Below are positions 52,848 through 62,121 of a DNA stretch of 64,000 nt, piece after piece. Both the position numbers and the translations under genes were made by a program. The notes beneath the pieces were generated by a model. It had not been told where the DNA came from and made no database searches. It was given only the letters and a program-made list of their open reading frames with translations. Position 1 is the first letter of the stretch. The number at the start of each line of letters is the position of its first letter. The stretch comes from Hymenobacter sp. J193 (GTDB lineage: Bacteria; Bacteroidota; Bacteroidia; Cytophagales; Hymenobacteraceae). The stretch lies in assembly GCF_024700075.1 (NCBI RefSeq), contig NZ_JAJONE010000001.1:1888001-1952000 (forward strand), given 5' to 3'.

Positions 52848-55800
52848 TTACTCCCGCACCAGCTTGACCGTGCGGGCACCGCTGCGCACCACGTACACGC
52901 CCGCCGGCAGTCCGGCCGGCAAGGCCAGCACCGCCCTACCCGCCCCATCGGCCGTAGCCGAAAGCACCGGTCGGCCCAGCGCGTCCAGCACCGTCACGGC
53001 CGTGCCGGGCGCTGCCCCCGTCAGTGTGGCCGAGCCCTGGGTGGGATTGGGGAACACACTGAGGGAAGGAGTGAAAGCGGGAGTGAGTGAATGGGGGAAC
53101 GTCACTGTGCGCACGGGCGAGTAGGCAAACGTACCGTCCGTGTCCACTTGCTTCAGGCGGTAATAGAGCCGGGCTGCGTCGCTGGGAAGCACCGCATCGA
53201 GTAGCTCGTAGCTGCGCGGGCTGGTGCTGGTGCCGGCGGCAGGCACTGTGCCAATGCGCGTGAACGTGCGGCCATCCGCGCTGCGCTCTACCTCGAAGTT
53301 CTGGCTGTTTTGCTCCGTGGCCGTGGCCCAGGCCAGGCGCACGAGGGCCGGACCGGCCACCGTGGCCGTAAACTCCGTCAGCTCCACCGGCAGCGGCACA
53401 TCCTGGTTCAGGCGCACGCTCACGTTGTTGCTGCCAGAGTTGGCGGTGAGCAGGTCCAGGTCGCCGTCACCATCCACGTCGCGCAGGACCAGGCCGGAGG
53501 GGCCGGGGCCGAACTCAGCGGTGGCGGTGCCCACGCTGGGTTCGGGGGTGGTGGCGGGGGCGCTGAAGCTGCCCGTGCCGTTGTTGAGGCGCACACTCAC
53601 CGTGCCGTATCTGAGGGCGTTAGTATAGGTACTGCCGGCCTTGTTGGAGACCACCAGGTCCAGGTCACCGTCGCCGTCCACGTCGCCCAGGGCCACGGTA
53701 TAGGGACTATCGCCCACGGCTACTTCGGGGTTCGTGGCGGGGGGCGTGAAGTTGCCCGTGCCGTCGTTCAGGCGCACGCTCACGTTGTCGTCGCTGACGT
53801 TGGTGACCACCAGATCCAGGTCGCCGTCGCCGTCCACGTCGCCCAGGGCCACGCTGCCGGCGCCGCTGCCCACGGCTACTTCGGGGTTGGTGGCGGGTGG
53901 CGTGAAATTGCCCGCACCGTCGTTCAGGCGCACGCTCACCGTGTTGTCCACGAAGTTGGCCGTGAGCAGGTCGAGGTCACCGTCGCCGTCCACGTCGCCC
54001 ACCGTCACGGTACTAGGGCCGCGGCCCACGGCGGGGTTGAGGGTCAGGGCGGTGAAGGTGCCCGTGCCGTCGTTCAGGCGCACGCTTACGGTGCCGCTGC
54101 CAATGCTGCCGTTGGAATAGTTGGCCGTGAGCACATCCAGGTCGCCGTCGCCGTCCACGTCGCCCACCGTTAGGTCCTGGGGGTTATTGCCTACATAAAA
54201 ATCAGAGCCGCCCGCGAAGCTGCCACTGCCGTTGTTGAGGTTCACGCTCACCCGCCCGCCGCCGAAGCTGTTGGCCACGAGCATATCCAGGTCGCCGTCG
54301 CCGTCCACATCGCCCACTGCCACGACGGGATTGTTGCCCCCCACGGCTACTTCGGGGTTGGTGGCCGGGGCGGCGTAGCTGCCGCTGCCGTCGTTGAGGC
54401 GTATGCTCACGGTGTTGTCGATGTTGTTAGCCACGAGCATATCCAGGTCGCCGTCGCCATCCACGTCGCCTACCGCCAGGCTGTAGGGCAGCTGGCCCAC
54501 GGCTACTTCGGGGTTAGTGGCCGGGGCCGCGAACTTGCCGCGCCCCGCCCCGCCCGTGGCCGCCGTAAACTGGTACACCTGCTTGGGTAGCTGCAGGCCA
54601 CTCGCTGTTTGCACGACGGCCGGCACGGTCACGCTCACCGTCTCGCCGGGCTGGAAGTTGGCCCGGCCGCCGCTCAAGGTGCTGACGTAGCTTACAGTAG
54701 CACCACTAAGGCTGAGCGTACCCGCCTTGCGCCCGCCCACCTGGGCCGAGAACACGCGGATGGCCGTCGTGGCCGAGGGCGTGATGCTGGCCGCCGTCAC
54801 CGGCTCGGTGAAGGTGATGGCCAGAGCCGAATTGGCCGTGGGCGCGCTGATGGCATTGACGGCCGGGCTGGTGCTGACCACTTGCAGCTGCACCTCAAAC
54901 CGGGTGTACGCCGGGCTGGTGCCGGCCGGCGTGGTCACGGTCACGGTTTGGGCGGTCGAGGCCCCGGCCGGCACCGTGAAGCTAACGTGGCCGTCGTCGA
55001 TAACCGTGACGGCGGTGGCGGCCACGCCATTCACGGTCACGGCCGTGGTGCCCGTCAGGTTCGTGCCCGTCAGGACCACTGTGGTGCCGGCTCCGGCCGT
55101 GGCGGGCGCAATGTCGAGGATGAAGAGCGGCGGGGCCCGCTGCTCGTAGCGCTGCACGTTGCCTTGAGAGTTACCCACCAGGATGTCGAGCAGGCCGTCG
55201 CCGTCCACGTCCGTCACGACCGGAGCGGCGAAGCCAGCCTGCACGTATTCTTCGAATTCTTCGCCTTCGTCGACGACGACGTTGCCGGTTGTCAAGAAGT
55301 CCTGCGGCGGGGGCGGCGGGGCAAATACGGTGCCTTGGGCCACCGTTTGCTCGTAGGCTCGCAGCCTGCCGGAGTTGCCCACCAGCAGGTCGAGCAGGCC
55401 GTCGCCGTCTATGTCCGTCACCGCTGGTGCGGCGCTATTGCCCGTGACGATTGCCGTCGTGCCGTTAGTGGTCAGGTCGTCCAGCGAGGTGAATACGCTG
55501 CTGTTGATTGCCGTTTGCTCGAAGCGCCGCACGTTGCCGTCTATGTCGCCCGTGACCAGGTCTAGCAGGCCGTCGCCGTCCACGTCCGTCACCGCCAGCC
55601 TTGCCAGGGCAGACAAGCTAATGGTGCTCAGGCTCTGCGGGGCGAATACGCTGCCGTTGACCATCGTTTGCTCGAAGCGTACCACGTCGCCATAGCCGTT
55701 GCCCACCAGCATATCGAGCAGGCCGTCGCCGTCCAGGTCCGTCACCGCCGGGGCCGCAAGAATATCCACGTTCAGCCTGGTAGTGCCGTCGGTCGTCAGG

Positions 55801-55856
55801 TAGCCCTGCCGGGCAAAGATGTCGCCGTTAAGCGTGGTCTGCTCGAAGCGCGTCAC
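52848..55856 (-). CDS. FG-GAP/TIG surface protein with T9SS sorting domain, C-terminal fragment
   Basis: C-terminal 1002 residues of a giant secreted protein, in frame from a GTG that overlaps the stop of the N-terminal fragment (GTGA). In order: about five FG-GAP repeats (TDVDGDGLLDLLVGN type, residues ~25-240), a TIG/IPT domain (~250-330), a Big-like segment (~335-440), seven repeats of a different class (VGDVDGDGDLDLLTAN, ~455-800), a fibronectin-like domain (~810-910), and a T9SS type A sorting domain (LSVFPNPTQGSATL to the Lys/Arg end). The Asp-rich loops suggest calcium binding. Probably one gene with the next entry, broken at the C7 run 55871-55877. Confidence 0.85.
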   Translation of the reverse strand: MTRFEQTTLNGDIFARQGYLTTDGTTRLNVDILAAPAVTDLDGDGLLDMLVGNGYGDVVRFEQTMVNGSVFAPQSLSTISLSALARLAVTDVDGDGLLDLVTGDIDGNVRRFEQTAINSSVFTSLDDLTTNGTTAIVTGNSAAPAVTDIDGDGLLDLLVGNSGRLRAYEQTVAQGTVFAPPPPPQDFLTTGNVVVDEGEEFEEYVQAGFAAPVVTDVDGDGLLDILVGNSQGNVQRYEQRAPPLFILDIAPATAGAGTTVVLTGTNLTGTTAVTVNGVAATAVTVIDDGHVSFTVPAGASTAQTVTVTTPAGTSPAYTRFEVQLQVVSTSPAVNAISAPTANSALAITFTEPVTAASITPSATTAIRVFSAQVGGRKAGTLSLSGATVSYVSTLSGGRANFQPGETVSVTVPAVVQTASGLQLPKQVYQFTAATGGAGRGKFAAPATNPEVAVGQLPYSLAVGDVDGDGDLDMLVANNIDNTVSIRLNDGSGSYAAPATNPEVAVGGNNPVVAVGDVDGDGDLDMLVANSFGGGRVSVNLNNGSGSFAGGSDFYVGNNPQDLTVGDVDGDGDLDVLTANYSNGSIGSGTVSVRLNDGTGTFTALTLNPAVGRGPSTVTVGDVDGDGDLDLLTANFVDNTVSVRLNDGAGNFTPPATNPEVAVGSGAGSVALGDVDGDGDLDLVVTNVSDDNVSVRLNDGTGNFTPPATNPEVAVGDSPYTVALGDVDGDGDLDLVVSNKAGSTYTNALRYGTVSVRLNNGTGSFSAPATTPEPSVGTATAEFGPGPSGLVLRDVDGDGDLDLLTANSGSNNVSVRLNQDVPLPVELTEFTATVAGPALVRLAWATATEQNSQNFEVERSADGRTFTRIGTVPAAGTSTSPRSYELLDAVLPSDAARLYYRLKQVDTDGTFAYSPVRTVTFPHSLTPAFTPSLSVFPNPTQGSATLTGAAPGTAVTVLDALGRPVLSATADGAGRAVLALPAGLPAGVYVVRSGARTVKLVRE

Positions 55857-58800
55857 GTTACCATCGTCATCCCCCCCAGTATATCGAGCAGGCCGTCGTT
55901 GTCCAGGTCCGTCACTGCCGGGGCCGCATTGTTCCCAAATTGCGGGGTGGGCGTTCTTCCAATTATCAGCGGGGTGGTGCCATTGGTGGTGAGAGCGGCA
56001 CCGCCCGGAAATTCGTAGCTGGTGCTGGGCCGCGCCACCTGGAAGGCCAGGCTGCTCAGCGCCGTGCCCTGGTTGAGGGCCAGCCCGCTCGTGCGGCTGA
56101 TGCGCACTTTCTGGCTGGTGGCCTGGCGCGGCACGATAACCGTGGCGCTGGTGCTGCTGGTCACCGTGAACCGGGCCGGCACCTCGCCCACCAGCACGCT
56201 GGTCAGGCCGGTCAGGTTCCGGCCCGTGAGGGTGATGGTGGTGCCCAGCGGCCCGCTCAGCGGCGCGAAGCTGGTGAGCACGGGCGGGTCTGCCACGTCG
56301 GTGATGCTGATAGCGAAGACCTGCTCAAACGCAAGGCCGGTGGCATCGGTGGTGCGGACCCGGATGCTGTAGCTGCTCCGGGTTTCAAAGTCAAACACGG
56401 CGGCCGTGAGCAGCTGGCCCGCGTTGGCTCCCGTGCCGATGGCAAAGGTGGCGTTGTCGTCGCTGCCAGTCCCCGTTACCAGGGTGTAAGTAAAGATGTC
56501 ACCAGGCGTGGCATCGGTAGTACTAAAGGTGCCCACCACGGTACCGCTGGCGGCATTCTCGGCCACGGCCTGGGGCGAGAGGGCCAGAGCCGTGGGCGGG
56601 TCGCTTTGCTCGTAGCGCAGTACCGTGCCGCTCAGGCTGCCCAGCAGCAGGTCGAGCAGGCCGTCACCGTCGATGTCCGTCACGGCGGGCTTGGTATAGT
56701 CACCCGCGTCAATGACAGTGGTGCCGTTGGTGGTCAGGTCGTTCAGGGAGGTGAAACTGTTGGCAGCCGGGGCCGTCTGCTCGTAGCGGGTCACCCGGCC
56801 GGAGGTGCGCCCCACCAGCATATCGAGCAGGCCGTCGCTGTCCAGGTCAGTCACACTCAGGCCGATGTTGCCCAGGGCCAGAGGCGTACCGCCGGCATCG
56901 GTCAGGGCCGCGACGGCCCCGAAGCTGCTGCTATTGGCCGCCGCCTGCTCGTAGCGCTGAATGTTGCCGGCGTTGTTGCTCACCAGCAGGTCAATCAGGC
57001 CGTCTCCGTCCGCGTCCGTCACGGCCAGGTTTGCGTAGTTGCCCACGTTCAGGGGAGTGGTGCCGTTGGTAGTCAGGCTGCCCTGACCGGCGAAGTTACC
57101 GCCGTTGGTCGCGGTTTGCTCGTAGCGCAGCACGTCGCCAAAGGCATTGCTCACCAGCAGGTCAAGCAGTCCGTCGCCGTCCACGTCCGTCACGGCCACG
57201 ATGGCGTAGCCGGCGACGTTCAGCGGGCTGGTGCCGTCAGTCAGCGCACCTGCTGAGGCAAACTGGTCGCCGTTGGCCGTGGTTTGCTCGTAGCGCCACA
57301 CGCTGCCATTTTGGTTGCCCACCAGCAGGTCGAGCAAGCCATCCTGGTCCACGTCCGTCACGGCCGGGGCCGAGAAGGCGTTCGGCTGCACCAGGGTGGT
57401 ACCGTTGGTGGTGAGGGCCGCCCCGCCGGGAAACACGCCGCTGGCGCTGGGCCGCGTCACGGTGAAGGCCGTGGCGCTTAAGGCGGTGCCGGCGGCGTTG
57501 CTCACTCGCACCCGCTGGCTGGTGGCCTGGCGCGGCACGGTGGCCGTGGCGCTGGTATTGCTGGTCACTGTGAACAAGGCCGGCACCTCGCCCACCAGCA
57601 CGCTGGTCAGCCCGGTCAGGTTGGTGCCCGTGATGGTAATGGTGGTGCCCAGCGGCCCGCTGCCCGGCTCAACACCGGTCAGAGTCGGAGCCTCTACCGC
57701 ATCCGTAATGATGATAGTGAAGAATTGCTCCGTAAAAAGCCCCGTGGCGTCGGTGCTGCGTACCCGCACGGAGTAGCTGCTCCTGGTTTCAAAGTCAAAC
57801 CCGGCGTTGGTCACCAGCTTGCCTGCATTGGCCCCCGTGCCGATGGTGAAGCGGGCGTTGTCGGCGCTGCCGTCGCCGCTCACCAGCGTATACGTGAAGG
57901 TGTCGCCGCTGGTATTGTCGGTGGTGCTGAAGGTACCGACCACCGTGCCGCTGGCCCCATTCTCGGCCACGGCCCGAGGCGTGAGGGCCAGGGCAATGGG
58001 CGGGTCGGCCTGCTCGAAGCGCCGCACGGTGCCGCGGTTGTTGCCCGTCAGCAGGTCGAGCAGGCCGTCGCCGTCCACGTCGGTCACCACCGGGGTGGTG
58101 TAGTCGTTTCCATTGAGTGGGCTGCTGCCGGCCGTTACCAGCACACTGGCGGCGGCAAACAGCAGGCCGTTCACCGCCGTCTGCTCAAAGGACTTTATCT
58201 CACCGTAATCGTTGCCGATAAGCAGGTCGAGCTGCCCGTTGCCGTCCACGTCCGTCACGGTGACGGACACATTGCTGCCGGCATTCAGGGCGGTGCTGCC
58301 ATTGGTAGTCAGGGCCGCTCCGCCGGCAAAGACGAGGCCCTCGGCCGCGGTTTGCTCGTAGCGGAACACGTTGCCGTTGCCGTTGCCCACCAGCAGGTCG
58401 AGCAAGCCGTTGCCATCTACGTCGGTTACCGTCGGCGCGGCTTTCCCCCCACTCACCCCCAAGGCAGTGGTGCCATTGGTGGTCAGGGCCGCCCCGCCGG
58501 CAAAGATGGGTCCCCCGGCCGCGGTTTGCTCGTAGCGCAACACGTTGCCGCTGAAGTTGCCCACCAGCAGGTCGAGCAAGCCGTCACCATCCACGTCGGT
58601 CACAGTGGGCCGGGGAAAGGTGCCCGCGCTCAAGGCGGTACTGCCGTTGGTGGTGAGGGGCAGGCCCCCGGAAAAGACGAGCCCGCCGGCCGTGGTTTGC
58701 TCGTAGCGCAACACGTAGCCACTGTCGTATTCGCCCACCAGCAGGTCGAGCAGCCCGTCGCCGTCCACGTCCGTCACGGCCGGGGCCGACATAAAGCCCA

Positions 58801-59470
58801 CGTCCAGCGCCGTGCTGCCGTCGGTGGTCAGGTTGGCCCCGCCGAAGAACGTGCGGCTGGTGCTGGGCCGGGCCACCATGAAGGTGGCGCTGTTGTATAT
58901 CGCAAAGGCCCCATTGTTGGCCGGCACCACCGTGCCCAGGGCCACGCCATCCACCAGCACCCTTACGCCCTGGTTGGCCAGGGCGATGTTGCGCTGGGCC
59001 ACCCGCAGCCGCACCCGGTACAGGCCCGGCACCAGGTTGGGCACGGTCTGGCGGAAGGCGCCGGCTACCCCGTCCGCAGTTTGCACATAGCCCACGTAGC
59101 TGCCGCTGGCGGTGGGCGGCGGGGTCAGGTCGCCGCCCACGCGGCCAATGCCGCTGCGGTTGTCAAACGTCCAGCTCGCGCCGGCGGGGTTGGGGCCGTA
59201 GTTGGTGAACTGGAGCGGAGCCGTGAAAGTCTCGAAGCTGGCGTTGGGCACGGCGCTGGCCATCACGACCCCAGAGCTGGCGTTCACGATTTCGACCTGG
59301 TCCACGAAGGCCATCACGTTCGTGCCGGCCGAGCCGGGCTCCGTAGCCTGGAAGGTGAGCACCGGCGTACCGGCGTGGACCAGCAGGGGCAGCAGGGCCA
59401 GCAGCAGCACGGTCAGCGTGGGGCCGTACCCACGGCGAAGGCAAGAGGTGAGGCGGAGAAATTGCTTCAT
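55853..59470 (-). CDS. FG-GAP/cadherin/TIG surface protein, N-terminal fragment
   Basis: N-terminal ~1205 residues. From ATG 59470: a long signal peptide (LTVLLLALLPLLVHAG), a jelly-roll-like module (~40-180), then two super-blocks, each with five FG-GAP repeats, a cadherin-like domain (ALTPRAVAENGASG; ALSPQAVAENAASG) and a TIG domain with IxSGPLGTTITITG. A third block begins (ARPSTSYEFPGG) and runs into the C-terminal fragment. The frame ends early with ...DILGGMTMVT; one extra G in the G7 tract would read GGDDDGNVTRFEQT, restoring the pattern. Type IX export and surface anchoring are likely; role as adhesin or matrix protein is inferred. Confidence 0.85.
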   Translation of the reverse strand: MKQFLRLTSCLRRGYGPTLTVLLLALLPLLVHAGTPVLTFQATEPGSAGTNVMAFVDQVEIVNASSGVVMASAVPNASFETFTAPLQFTNYGPNPAGASWTFDNRSGIGRVGGDLTPPPTASGSYVGYVQTADGVAGAFRQTVPNLVPGLYRVRLRVAQRNIALANQGVRVLVDGVALGTVVPANNGAFAIYNSATFMVARPSTSRTFFGGANLTTDGSTALDVGFMSAPAVTDVDGDGLLDLLVGEYDSGYVLRYEQTTAGGLVFSGGLPLTTNGSTALSAGTFPRPTVTDVDGDGLLDLLVGNFSGNVLRYEQTAAGGPIFAGGAALTTNGTTALGVSGGKAAPTVTDVDGNGLLDLLVGNGNGNVFRYEQTAAEGLVFAGGAALTTNGSTALNAGSNVSVTVTDVDGNGQLDLLIGNDYGEIKSFEQTAVNGLLFAAASVLVTAGSSPLNGNDYTTPVVTDVDGDGLLDLLTGNNRGTVRRFEQADPPIALALTPRAVAENGASGTVVGTFSTTDNTSGDTFTYTLVSGDGSADNARFTIGTGANAGKLVTNAGFDFETRSSYSVRVRSTDATGLFTEQFFTIIITDAVEAPTLTGVEPGSGPLGTTITITGTNLTGLTSVLVGEVPALFTVTSNTSATATVPRQATSQRVRVSNAAGTALSATAFTVTRPSASGVFPGGAALTTNGTTLVQPNAFSAPAVTDVDQDGLLDLLVGNQNGSVWRYEQTTANGDQFASAGALTDGTSPLNVAGYAIVAVTDVDGDGLLDLLVSNAFGDVLRYEQTATNGGNFAGQGSLTTNGTTPLNVGNYANLAVTDADGDGLIDLLVSNNAGNIQRYEQAAANSSSFGAVAALTDAGGTPLALGNIGLSVTDLDSDGLLDMLVGRTSGRVTRYEQTAPAANSFTSLNDLTTNGTTVIDAGDYTKPAVTDIDGDGLLDLLLGSLSGTVLRYEQSDPPTALALSPQAVAENAASGTVVGTFSTTDATPGDIFTYTLVTGTGSDDNATFAIGTGANAGQLLTAAVFDFETRSSYSIRVRTTDATGLAFEQVFAISITDVADPPVLTSFAPLSGPLGTTITLTGRNLTGLTSVLVGEVPARFTVTSSTSATVIVPRQATSQKVRISRTSGLALNQGTALSSLAFQVARPSTSYEFPGGAALTTNGTTPLIIGRTPTPQFGNNAAPAVTDLDNDGLLDILGGMTMVT

Positions 59471-59680
59471 ACAAGACGGAGAGGATTGGGGCAGCGCTGC
59501 GCGACGGCACCGGGCTTGGGATAGGCCGCTACTCCGGCAGAGGAGCAGCGACGGCGGGGAGCGGGGGCGGAAACAGCCTCCGGCGGGCTGAGCCGCTTCA
59601 GTGGGAAACTCCAGTATGCTCCACCGCGCAAAACGGTCAGCACCACCAATCATCAAAACTAGACACCCAGTTCCCGCAGC

Positions 59681-59748
59681 AAGGGCACTGGCCTGCCAAT
59701 CGTCTGCTTCTGGCCTTTGTCAGTGCATTTTGGCAGGCCAGTGCCCTT
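59681..59748. repeat. long inverted repeat downstream of the hybrid kinase
   Basis: 19-bp perfect arms (AAGGGCACTGGCCTGCCAA and its complement) around a 30-base loop, flanked on the right by TTTT. It sits between the hybrid kinase stop and the FG-GAP start (gap 59471-59787). It may be a terminator or a binding site; a related repeat lies at 63358-63410. The remaining ~200 bases show no other feature. Confidence 0.65.
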
Positions 59749-59787
59749 TTCGGCTCTGTTCTGCTGCCCCTGCTACCCGGCCTGCGG

Positions 59788-62121
59788 CTACTTACGGGGC
59801 GCGCGGTAGTCGCTGGGGCGCCGGCCAAACCGCTCGGCGTACAGGTTGCTGAAGTACTTGGCCGAGGCAAAGCCCACCGCCTCGGCCACCGCCGCCACCG
59901 TGCCGAAGTCGCCGGCTTCGAGCAGCTGACGGGCTTGGTGCAGGCGCTGCTCGCGCAGCCAGGCCGCCGGCGTAAGGCCGGCCCACTCGCCCAGCCGGCG
60001 GTAGAGCGTCCGCTCGCTCACGTTCAGCAAGAGGGCCAGCTCAGGCGGGCCAAACTGCTCCGCCGACAAGTGCCCCACCACCTGCGCCTGCCACTGCGCC
60101 AGCTGCTCGCCCGCGCCAGCCGGCGGGGCCGGAGCTTCGGTGGCAGCGGCCCCGGTTGATGCGCCTGTTGCGGCGGGCAGCGCTGCGGGAGTATCGGCAG
60201 CGGGGGGAATGGCAATCTCATCCGGCCCCTCCTGGGGCAAGGCGGCAAACTGGCGGCGCACAGCGTGGCGGAGCAGCAGCGTCTGCACGCGGGCCAGCAG
60301 TTCGGCCGGAGCGAAGGGCTTGGTCAGGTAGTCGTCCACGCCCACGGTGAGGGCGTCCAGGCGGTGAACTGCATCGGCGCGGGCCGTGAGCATGAGCACC
60401 GGCAGGCCGGCCCGGGCGGGGTCAGTCTTGAGGCGGGTCAGCAGCTCGGTGCCGCTCAGGCGCGGCATCATGGCGTCGGTGGTAATCAGGTCCACAGGTG
60501 CTTCGCGGCTGAGCAGCTCCAACGCCTCCTGCCCATCGGCGGCGGTGAGTACCTCGTAGGCTGGGCTTAACAGTTCGCTCAGGTAGGCGCGCAAATCGGG
60601 CTCATCCTCCACTACCAGCACGCGGGGCCGGGATGTATGAAGCAGGAGGGCAGAGGCAGGAGCTGGCAGGTTGTCGATTGCAGGCGTGGGAGGCACCGGC
60701 TGGGAAGTCAGTCCGGCACCCACTTCGCCTGGGGTCACTCTTCTCTCTTCAGTATTTACTACCACCTCTTCCCTCCTGCTGCCTGCTTCCGTGGCCGGGA
60801 AGCGCAACGTGAAGGTGGCCCCCTGCCCCGGGGTGCTGGTTAGCGTGAGCGTGCCGCCCAGCAGCTCGGCCAGCTCCCGACTCAGGGCCAGGCCCAGGCC
60901 GGTACCGCCCTGCGCCTGCTTCTGCGGACTTTGATAGAACCGCTCGAATACCCGCTCGTGCTCGGCCGCCGCAATGCCGGGCCCGGTGTCGCGCACGGTC
61001 AGGGCGTAGTAGCCATCGGGGGCGGGCAAGGCGGCCTCCACCGCTACTGTTCCGCCAAGGGGCGTGTGGTTCAAGGCATTACTGAGCAGGTTAGTCAGAA
61101 TCTGCTCCACCTTGTCGGCATCCAGCAGCAGGTGCAGCCCCTCGGGCAGGGGTTCGGCTCCGTGCAGGGCTAGGCCGCGGGCAGCAGCCAGGGGCGCAAA
61201 CTGGCCCACCACCCGGCGCAGCAGCGGCGCTACGGCCGTAGGCGTGGCCTGCAGGGTGAGGCGGCCGGCCTGCAGCTTGGTCAAATCCAGAATGCGGTCA
61301 ATCAGCTCGCTCAGGCGGCGGGCCTGCCGGTGGGCCAGCGCCACGGGCGCGCGCACGGCGACCGGCAGCTTCTGGTTGGGGTTGTCGAGCAGAGTTTCGA
61401 GTGGGGCCAGCACCAGCGTGAGCGGGGTGCGTAGCTCATGGCTGGCATTGGCAAAGAACTGGTTTTTGGCTACGTCCAGTTCGCCCAGGCGCTCGGCCTG
61501 GGCCTGCAGCTGGCCCGTTTGGGCCGCCAGCCGCCCGTTGAGGCGGCGGGTGGTGCGCAACGCCAGCCAGATGGCCAGTGCCAGCAACGCCAGCAGCGCA
61601 GCGCCGACGCCGGCCAAGCGTACCAGGCGCGTCTGCTGCCCCTCGCGCTCGGTGAGGTTGGCAATCTGGGCGGCCTGCTCGCGGGTGCGGAACCGGCCTT
61701 CCGTCGCGGCCAGGGCCGCAAACTGCTGAGCCTGGCGCAGCGTGTCGGTGAGGTCCTGGGTGCGGCGGGCATAGTAATAGGCGCTGTCGTAGCGGCCGGC
61801 CTGGGCATGCGTCTGGGCAAGTAGCTCGGTGACCTGGCTCAGAGGCAACAAGCTGCCCGACTGCTGGTAGCGTTGCTGCAGCGGCCGCAGCAACGCCAGG
61901 GCGGGAGCTGGCTCGCGCATGGCCAGGGCAAAGCCCGCCAGGTCTTGGCGGGGCTTGCCCTGGGGGGCGGAGCCGGGGTTTTGGGTGAGCAGTGCCACGG
62001 CTTCGGCTAGCAGGCGGCGGGCACGATCAGGGCGGGCGCGGTGCTGCTGCCAGGCGGTCAGGCCCAGCGTCAGGGCCCGCGCCTCGGCGTAGGGAAGGTC
62101 GCGGCCCGGCCAGCCGGCCAT
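59788..62121 (-). CDS. hybrid sensor kinase/response regulator with AraC output (HTCS), C-terminal fragment
   Basis: One-component version of a two-component system. 777 residues: end of the TPR region, a TM helix (~178-198), HisKA with FFANASHELRTPLTLVLAPL (~223), HATPase_c with LSNALNHTP (~345), DTGPGIA and GTGLGLALS, a receiver domain (VLVVEDEPDLRAYL; phospho-acceptor Asp in ITTDAMMP; TARAD; LTKPFAP), an Ala/Pro-rich linker (~640-680) and an AraC HTH (VSERTLYRRLGEWAGLTPAAWL). The start is not real: the true N-terminus is in the next entry, separated by an indel at 62176-62179. Confidence 0.87.
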   Translation of the reverse strand: MAGWPGRDLPYAEARALTLGLTAWQQHRARPDRARRLLAEAVALLTQNPGSAPQGKPRQDLAGFALAMREPAPALALLRPLQQRYQQSGSLLPLSQVTELLAQTHAQAGRYDSAYYYARRTQDLTDTLRQAQQFAALAATEGRFRTREQAAQIANLTEREGQQTRLVRLAGVGAALLALLALAIWLALRTTRRLNGRLAAQTGQLQAQAERLGELDVAKNQFFANASHELRTPLTLVLAPLETLLDNPNQKLPVAVRAPVALAHRQARRLSELIDRILDLTKLQAGRLTLQATPTAVAPLLRRVVGQFAPLAAARGLALHGAEPLPEGLHLLLDADKVEQILTNLLSNALNHTPLGGTVAVEAALPAPDGYYALTVRDTGPGIAAAEHERVFERFYQSPQKQAQGGTGLGLALSRELAELLGGTLTLTSTPGQGATFTLRFPATEAGSRREEVVVNTEERRVTPGEVGAGLTSQPVPPTPAIDNLPAPASALLLHTSRPRVLVVEDEPDLRAYLSELLSPAYEVLTAADGQEALELLSREAPVDLITTDAMMPRLSGTELLTRLKTDPARAGLPVLMLTARADAVHRLDALTVGVDDYLTKPFAPAELLARVQTLLLRHAVRRQFAALPQEGPDEIAIPPAADTPAALPAATGASTGAAATEAPAPPAGAGEQLAQWQAQVVGHLSAEQFGPPELALLLNVSERTLYRRLGEWAGLTPAAWLREQRLHQARQLLEAGDFGTVAAVAEAVGFASAKYFSNLYAERFGRRPSDYRAPRK

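Noticed and set aside
53310..54173. Long plus-strand ORF opposite the FG-GAP gene
   Set aside because: It is a mirror of the GC-rich Asp/Gly repeats on the other strand; the translation is low-complexity (His/Val/Ala/Gly) with no domain.
53400..54500. CRISPR-like regular repeats
   Set aside because: The repeat units are coding FG-GAP repeats (~130 bases), degenerate, and without uniform spacers.
57725..59524. 599-codon plus-strand ORF over the N-terminal FG-GAP part
   Set aside because: Antisense of a repeat gene; its own repeats follow the DNA repeat of the real gene and no signal peptide or promoter fits.
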